From Altibacter lentus (GTDB taxonomy: Bacteria > Bacteroidota > Bacteroidia > Flavobacteriales > Flavobacteriaceae), in the NCBI RefSeq assembly GCF_000746845.1, contig NZ_KN050846.1, positions 2,062,963-2,126,962 on the forward strand: a DNA stretch of 64,000 nucleotides, written 5' to 3'. The notes beneath the pieces are model-generated. The model was not told the DNA's origin. It was given only the letters and a program-made list of their open reading frames with translations, and made no database searches. The number at the start of each line of letters is the position of its first letter. Positions within the stretch are counted from its first letter, which is position 1. Below, piece by piece: positions 59,014 through 64,000 of this stretch. A program made the translations under genes and the position numbers.

Positions 59014-60014
59014 TCGTGATCCATTTCTTCCGGAGGTCTTGTCGCCGAATCTATTGTGGAAATATGAAAGATCGCATCTCCTTGATGTACAATGGGGGCG
59101 TGATTCACATTTATAATATAGCCTTCATTGGGAGAACGAACCTTGAACCGTTTGGTTCCATAAGGATCTGTTATGGTCGCAAGGAACTCATCTTTTTGGA
59201 CCAGTTTATTGCATTCGATCTTTACGTGAAGCAATCCGCTCTTTTGGGCGCGTATCCATTTGCTCTTTTCAATAAGAACGGTTTCTGAAGTTACTTCCGG
59301 GACGGCATGCTTCGGATTTAACATTTCCAGATGATTGAGGAACCTTAACACTCCTTCAACGCCCTGTCGCACTATGTGCTTGTTGCTGTCCTGTGATTTT
59401 CCTCCTTCAAACAGTAAAATAGGGATATTCATCTTTGCACAGGTCGTTCTGAAGGATTTGTCAATATTGGCAGAAAGTACGGTGAACGGAGCACTAAAGA
59501 CCTTAGCCAGTTGCATTAACTCTTCGTCCTGTGGTCGTACTCGCACTTGAGCCGCATTGAACCTGCTGGCACCTCCTGTGTGAAAATCCAGACAGTAATC
59601 AATATGAGGAAGGATCTTTTTGGTGAGCTGATAAGCCACGCGACTTGCCAAAGAACCGGTTTTGGTCCCCGGAAAGACCCTATTTAGGTCACGACCGTCC
59701 GGAAATGCACGATCTGCGTTGAGAAATCCAAAAATATTGAGTATAGGGATGCAAATGATCGTTCCCTTCTTTGGGCGGTTCATTTTTTTTGCGATGATCT
59801 GTCGTACGATCTCTACACCATTGATCTCGTCTCCATGAATGCCCGCCGTTAATAACACCACAGGTCCGGGAATTTTAGCGCGTTCAATGATAACAGGTAT
59901 TTCTACCTTGGTGGCAGTGTACAATTTGGCAATACTGAAATCGATGGTCTTGCTTTCACCCAAACCAATGGTGTGACCAAGAATACTAAGTTCCTTATTG
60001 CCCTTTGTAGCCAT
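59010..60014 (-). CDS. Succinylglutamate desuccinylase/aspartoacylase-family metallohydrolase
   Basis: 334 residues. Zinc ligands His60 and Glu63 in AGIHGDEINGVEIV and His145 in LDFHTGGASRFN belong to the M14-like aspartoacylase fold. The C-terminal part (about 235-334) is a barrel-sandwich domain with KSGLLHVKIECNKLVQKDEFLATI. Family members cut N-acyl or gamma-linked amide bonds. It starts two bases after rimK1, so a natural idea is removal or processing of the glutamate-type products of the ligases; this is inference. Confidence 0.9.
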   Translation of the reverse strand: MATKGNKELSILGHTIGLGESKTIDFSIAKLYTATKVEIPVIIERAKIPGPVVLLTAGIHGDEINGVEIVRQIIAKKMNRPKKGTIICIPILNIFGFLNADRAFPDGRDLNRVFPGTKTGSLASRVAYQLTKKILPHIDYCLDFHTGGASRFNAAQVRVRPQDEELMQLAKVFSAPFTVLSANIDKSFRTTCAKMNIPILLFEGGKSQDSNKHIVRQGVEGVLRFLNHLEMLNPKHAVPEVTSETVLIEKSKWIRAQKSGLLHVKIECNKLVQKDEFLATITDPYGTKRFKVRSPNEGYIINVNHAPIVHQGDAIFHISTIDSATRPPEEMDHE

Positions 60015-60016
60015 AA

Positions 60017-60889
60017 TTATACGTGTCGTTCAATATATTTTATAATAGTGGTCGCGATGTCTTTTCCGGTAGCTTTCTCGATACCCTCCAGACCCGGTGA
60101 TGAATTTACTTCTAAAATTAAGGGCCCGCGATCACTTTGAAGCATATCGACACCTGCGATCCCCAATCCCATTGCTTTTGCCGCTTTTAGGGCTGCGATC
60201 TCCTCTTCATCACTAAGTTCGATGACAGTTGCTTGTCCGCCGCGATGTAGGTTGGATCGGAATTCACCTTCTTTACCCTGACGCTTCATGGCTCCTACCA
60301 CTTGGCCATCCACAATAAAGGCACGAATATCTGCTCCCCCGGCTTCTTTAATAAATTCCTGTACGATCACACGCGCTTGTAAATTATTGAATGCTTCTAT
60401 CACAGATTCGGCAGCCTTTCGGGTCTCTGCAAGGATCACTCCAATTCCCTGTGTACCCTCCAATAATTTGATAATGACCGGCGCACCTCCGGCTTGTTCC
60501 ACGATCTCTTTCACATTCTTGGAATAATTGGTGAAGACCGTTCTTGGCAGCCCAAGTCCAGCTCGGGAAAGTATTTGTAAACTTCGCAGTTTATCGCGTG
60601 ATCGCACCAAGGCTTGAGATTCGGTGGTGGTGAAAACACGCATCATCTCAAATTGACGCACTACTGCCGTTCCGTAGAAAGTGACAGAAGCACCAATACG
60701 AGGGATGACGGCATCGGTATGATCTAACTTTTTTCCATTGTAGATAATAAAGGGATTCTTCTTTTCAATAACAATATCACATTTGGTATGATTAATAATA
60801 TCAACCTCATGTTTTCGCTTCTTTGCTGCTTCAACAAGCCGTTGGGTAGAATACAAATGCGGATTTGCAGATAATATCTTAATGTTCAT
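60017..60889 (-). CDS. rimK: RimK-family ATP-grasp ligase (paralogue 1)
   Basis: 290 residues, compared with 300 for E. coli RimK. ATP-grasp elements: [15 protein letters not shown] (about 140-155), [20 protein letters not shown], and the metal motif [13 protein letters not shown] near 260-272. RSNLHRGG holds nucleotide-binding residues. RimK adds glutamates to ribosomal protein S6 in E. coli; related enzymes modify other peptides. The start overlaps the protease gene by 11 bases. Confidence 0.92.
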   Translation of the reverse strand: MNIKILSANPHLYSTQRLVEAAKKRKHEVDIINHTKCDIVIEKKNPFIIYNGKKLDHTDAVIPRIGASVTFYGTAVVRQFEMMRVFTTTESQALVRSRDKLRSLQILSRAGLGLPRTVFTNYSKNVKEIVEQAGGAPVIIKLLEGTQGIGVILAETRKAAESVIEAFNNLQARVIVQEFIKEAGGADIRAFIVDGQVVGAMKRQGKEGEFRSNLHRGGQATVIELSDEEEIAALKAAKAMGLGIAGVDMLQSDRGPLILEVNSSPGLEGIEKATGKDIATTIIKYIERHV

Positions 60890-61310
60890 TTTTCATTTTT
60901 AGTTTATAGGAAAGATTGGTGTTATTAATATCCACCACAAATCGTTTCGTCAAAAATTTTCTACCCAATAACACCGGATAACGCATCTCTTCCCGGTCGC
61001 TCAAGGTAAGAAAAATAGGGTATGTCTTTCCAAACAACGTTATATCGGTTAAAATACGGTACCGAGCCTGAGATTGCCCATTACTACTCTTCACTACTTT
61101 CACGTCATATTGATCGAAAATAAACTCTTTTTCATGATAAGCCGGATGTTCTTCATCGAGGAATACACATTTCAAATAGTTATCCTCAACCACCATATTC
61201 TTACAGTGGATCGTGGAAGTATACGCTCCGGTGTCTATCTTCACTTCTATATCAAACAGATTGAGCGAGGGAAAATCTGCTTTGTCAATTCTGCCAATTT
61301 TTCGTTTCAA
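60879..61310 (-). CDS. RimB-like retropepsin-fold protease (PF05618 type)
   Basis: 143 residues, one domain. The motif DTGAYTS (Asp26) matches the retroviral-type aspartic protease signature, although databases often call this family an ATP-dependent zinc protease. The next block is [21 protein letters not shown] (near residue 108), the second family signature. In Pseudomonas the relative RimB is reported to cleave RimK-made polyglutamate. Position directly upstream of rimK1 (11-base overlap) supports a paired maker/cutter role. Confidence 0.87.
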   Translation of the reverse strand: MKRKIGRIDKADFPSLNLFDIEVKIDTGAYTSTIHCKNMVVEDNYLKCVFLDEEHPAYHEKEFIFDQYDVKVVKSSNGQSQARYRILTDITLFGKTYPIFLTLSDREEMRYPVLLGRKFLTKRFVVDINNTNLSYKLKMKNEH

Positions 61311-61402
61311 AGGTTTTTTTTATTTATTAAAGGGCAAGATACTAAAATGTACTTCCAATTTTGAGCAGCGACATGACTTCTTCAGCATCCTTCATTTAAA
61401 AA

Positions 61403-62275
61403 TTATCGCTTATTCCGTTCGATATAGCCAATGATGCTTTTTGAGATATTCTTCCCGGTAGTCGTTTCAATACCTTCCAGACCGGGTGTTGAATTGACCT
61501 CTAAGACCAGCGGGCCTCGCTGCGATTGGAGAATATCGACACCACAAACACCCAATCGCAATGCTTTGGCCGCGCGCAGTGCAAGATGTTCTTCTTCGTA
61601 CGTTAATTTTATCACTTCAGAGGAACCCCCGCGGTGCAAATTTGACCGAAAATCTCCTTCTTTACACTGACGTTTCATACTGGCGACCACGACGCCATCC
61701 ACAACGATAGCTCTCACATCGGCTCCTTTGGACTCTGCAATAAATTCCTGTAAAAGAAACTTAACGCCGGTTGTATGCAAGGTCTCAATGGTCGCTAATG
61801 CGGTATGGGCATTCTCTGCAAGGATCACACCGTGACCATGAGTCCCTTCCAGCAATTTTATAATAATGGGCTCGTTTTGAAAACAGTTTAGTTGGGACTC
61901 AAAATTTATAGAATTCACCAGCACCGTCTTAGGTACAGCAACCCCTGCTTTTGAAAGGATTTGAAAACTTGTCCATTTATCTCGAGACTGTAAAATAGAC
62001 TCGGCTGCTACCACGGTAAAAATCCCCATGGCTTCAAACTGTCTTACCAGACTGCTGCCATAGTAGGTATTTGAGGCTCCAATACGTGGGATCACAGCAT
62101 GAAGGTCGTCAATTGGTTCGTCATCATATAAGAGCATTGCATTACCCTCTTCTACTGATAACTGGAACAAGTCCGGGTCTAGAACTTCCATCGTGTGATT
62201 TCTTGCTTCGCCAGCGCGAATAAGACTTTTGGTGGAGTAGAGGTTACCGCCCCGGGATAAGATCGCTATGTTCAT
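61403..62275 (-). CDS. RimK-family ATP-grasp ligase (paralogue 2)
   Basis: 290 residues, the same length as paralogue 1. The core [28 protein letters not shown] and LEVNSTPGLEGIE matches it closely, whereas residues 1-60 differ strongly, the part that contributes to substrate choice. It is first in the cluster, 92 bases before the protease gene. The duplicate suggests ligation of a second substrate or amino acid rather than redundancy; inference. Confidence 0.9.
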   Translation of the reverse strand: MNIAILSRGGNLYSTKSLIRAGEARNHTMEVLDPDLFQLSVEEGNAMLLYDDEPIDDLHAVIPRIGASNTYYGSSLVRQFEAMGIFTVVAAESILQSRDKWTSFQILSKAGVAVPKTVLVNSINFESQLNCFQNEPIIIKLLEGTHGHGVILAENAHTALATIETLHTTGVKFLLQEFIAESKGADVRAIVVDGVVVASMKRQCKEGDFRSNLHRGGSSEVIKLTYEEEHLALRAAKALRLGVCGVDILQSQRGPLVLEVNSTPGLEGIETTTGKNISKSIIGYIERNKR

Positions 62276-62383
62276 GTGTCCTGTTTAGCCGGTGCAATTT
62301 AACAAAAAAACAGCGTGATTGTTTAGCGTGTCTTTGTCACGGCTCGGTTTAACCCACATTTAACATTAAATACAACCACGGTC

Positions 62384-62415
62384 TTGTTAAAAAAGCAAAA
62401 TAGCTTCTATCTTTG
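62384..62415 (+). promoter_or_regulatory. Promoter of uvrC
   Basis: TTG (62384-62386), 21-base spacer, TATCTTTG (62408-62415). The ATG starts five bases after the last G, predicting a leaderless or nearly leaderless message. Confidence 0.7.
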
Positions 62416-62419
62416 AGCT

Positions 62420-64000
62420 ATGGCCGAGGCATCTGTACCTTTACAAATTTCTACACTCCCCGAGTCTCCGGGGGTATATCAATATTACGACAAGGATGAA
62501 AAGCTGCTGTATGTGGGAAAGGCAAAAAACCTTAAAAAGAGGGTCAATTCGTACTTTACAAAGCAACACGACAACGCCCGTACGCGCTTACTGGTAAAGA
62601 AAATAAAGAATATTAAGCACATTGTTGTTGCCACAGAGACAGACGCTTTACTTCTGGAGAACAATCTCATTAAAAAGTATCAGCCCAGGTACAACGTGAT
62701 GCTCAAGGACGACAAATCCTATCCGTGGATCTGTATCAAGAACGAACGTTTTCCTCGTGTGTTTCCTACACGCAGGCTCATCAAAGACGGTTCTGAGTAT
62801 TTTGGGCCATACACCAGCATGAAAACGGTTCACACCCTCTTGGACCTCATAAAGGGATTGTATCCTTTGCGAACCTGTACATACGATCTGGCTGAAGAAA
62901 AAATTCGTGCCGGCAAATATAAGGTCTGTCTCGAGTATCATCTGGGAAATTGTTTGGGTCCTTGTGAAGGATTACTTTCTGAAGAAGTGTATAACGAAAA
63001 TATAGAGGCGATCCGAAACATCGTTAAGGGTAATTTTAAAGAATCACTTTCGCGATTCAAAAAACAAATGAGAAGTTATTCGGAAGCACTGAAATTTGAA
63101 GATGCTCAACGTGTCAAGGAGAAGATCGATATTTTGGAGAACTACCAGTCGAAATCCACAGTAGTCAATCCCAAAATAAATAATGTCGATGTTTTTTCTA
63201 TCGTTTCAGACGAGAGCTATGGCTATGTTAATTTTTTACAGTTATCGTTTGGGGCGATCATTCGGTCTCATACCTTGGAGATCAAAAAGCGTTTGGATGA
63301 ATCAGACGTGGCATTGTTGCAGCTGGCAGTGATAGAATTGCGGCAGCGTTTTCATTCACAATCCAAGGAGATCTACGTGCCGTTTAAAATTACGGTTGAA
63401 GAAGGAGTAAAGGTTCACATTCCTAAAGCAGGCGATAAAAAACAGATTTTAGACCTCTCCCTTCGAAATGCCAAATATTATCGCATGGAACGCTTTAAAC
63501 AAGCCAAGATCGTCGATCCAGACAGGCATGAGAAACGTATCATGGCGCAAATGAAAAAGGATCTTCGGCTATCGGAAGAGCCAAGACATATAGAGTGCTT
63601 CGATAACAGTAATATTCAAGGGTCACATCCTGTGGCGGCATGTGTGGTTTTCAAGAACGGGAAACCAAGCAAGAAGGATTACCGTAAATTCAATATAAAA
63701 ACGGTAGAAGGCCCCGATGATTTTGCATCGATGGAAGAAGTGGTCTACAGGCGATACAAACGAATGCTGGATGAGGAGCAACCTTTACCACAATTGATCA
63801 TCATAGATGGAGGAAAGGGACAATTGTCATCTGCATTAAAAAGTTTGGATGCTTTGGGATTGAGAGGCAAGATTGCGATCATAGGGATTGCGAAGCGATT
63901 GGAGGAACTCTTCTATCCGGACGACCCCATCCCATTGTACCTCGATAAAAAATCGGAGACGCTCAAGATCATTCAACAATTGCGAAATGAAGCACATCGC
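62420..64000 (+). CDS. uvrC: Excinuclease ABC subunit C (3' partial)
   Basis: The first 527 codons are in the window; the frame is open at the right edge. The N-terminal GIY-YIG nuclease reads PESPGVYQYYDKDEKLLYVGKAKNLKKRVNSYF with the 3' incision residues. A UVR domain (about residue 205-240, SEALKFEDAQRVKEKI) and the start of the C-terminal RNase H-like nuclease (IECFDNSNIQGSHPVAACVVF, then IIDGGKGQL) follow. UvrC makes both cuts in nucleotide excision repair. The HhH domain lies beyond the window. Confidence 0.96.
   Translation, partial: MAEASVPLQISTLPESPGVYQYYDKDEKLLYVGKAKNLKKRVNSYFTKQHDNARTRLLVKKIKNIKHIVVATETDALLLENNLIKKYQPRYNVMLKDDKSYPWICIKNERFPRVFPTRRLIKDGSEYFGPYTSMKTVHTLLDLIKGLYPLRTCTYDLAEEKIRAGKYKVCLEYHLGNCLGPCEGLLSEEVYNENIEAIRNIVKGNFKESLSRFKKQMRSYSEALKFEDAQRVKEKIDILENYQSKSTVVNPKINNVDVFSIVSDESYGYVNFLQLSFGAIIRSHTLEIKKRLDESDVALLQLAVIELRQRFHSQSKEIYVPFKITVEEGVKVHIPKAGDKKQILDLSLRNAKYYRMERFKQAKIVDPDRHEKRIMAQMKKDLRLSEEPRHIECFDNSNIQGSHPVAACVVFKNGKPSKKDYRKFNIKTVEGPDDFASMEEVVYRRYKRMLDEEQPLPQLIIIDGGKGQLSSALKSLDALGLRGKIAIIGIAKRLEELFYPDDPIPLYLDKKSETLKIIQQLRNEAHR

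Overview
The window looks like chromosomal DNA of a marine-type member of the Flavobacteriaceae (Bacteroidota). The evidence is a protein ending in a type IX secretion sorting domain, promoters with the Bacteroidota -7 element TAnnTTTG (several with a TTG/TTTG -33 element), few Shine-Dalgarno sequences, a eukaryote-like long IleS, and a DksA-like protein that has lost its zinc cysteines. Coding density is high and no gap longer than about 300 bases lacks a gene. I saw no rRNA, CRISPR array, insertion sequence, prophage or plasmid module. Both ends cut genes: a subtilase at the left edge and uvrC at the right edge.

Layout. 1-3 kb: C-terminal part of a secreted subtilisin-like protease with FN3, GEVED and sorting domains. 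3-8.7 kb: a repeat-bearing small lipoprotein, a PolB-like exonuclease, a serine hydrolase, Ogt, a CNNM/CBS membrane protein, small unknowns and a DinB-like protein. 8.7-15.8 kb: a minus-strand heme operon in the order hemA-hemC-hemD-hemE-(DUF6973-like)-(EI24)-hemF-hemB. 16-23 kb: an AraC-type regulator, hemH, a MATE exporter, a large BNR-repeat protein and hemJ. Together these encode every step from glutamyl-tRNA to protoheme except HemL and GltX. 23-28.8 kb: a histidine kinase, a crotonase, a PA0069-type radical SAM protein, an acyltransferase, a bacilliredoxin and a TerB-DnaJ protein. 28.9-34.9 kb: a metal-uptake operon (MntR-like repressor, outer-membrane barrel, binding lipoprotein, ATPase, two permeases with winged-helix-like tails). 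34.9-37.4 kb: feoA-feoB plus a tiny Cys-rich partner. 37.4-48.2 kb: SCO, RseP, tRNA-Asn, a VTT protein, threonine dehydrogenase, three peptidases or peptidase-like proteins and a CBS protein. 48.2-51.2 kb: a MarR regulator with a thioredoxin-like protein, a NUMOD4/HNH-like protein with a zinc-ribbon partner, and an outer-membrane protein. 51.3-58.4 kb: ileS, the DksA-like gene, lspA, an orphan kinase, DUF2752 and CD225 proteins. 58.4-62.3 kb: a peptide-ligase cluster (two RimK paralogues, a DTGA aspartic protease, an aspartoacylase-family metallohydrolase and 5-formyl-THF cyclo-ligase). 62.4 kb to the end: uvrC.

How the parts connect. Iron and manganese import (feoAB, mnt operon) sit in the same 25 kb as heme synthesis. 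A 25-bp element is shared, 20 of 25 positions, by the leader of the AraC gene next to hemA/hemH and by the feoA promoter. This suggests one iron- or heme-responsive regulon. A second local circuit is the MarR/thioredoxin pair, whose two promoters both carry the near-palindrome TTAGGA-N-TCCTAA. The RimK cluster has matched ligase and hydrolase functions and is the best candidate for a little-studied system here.
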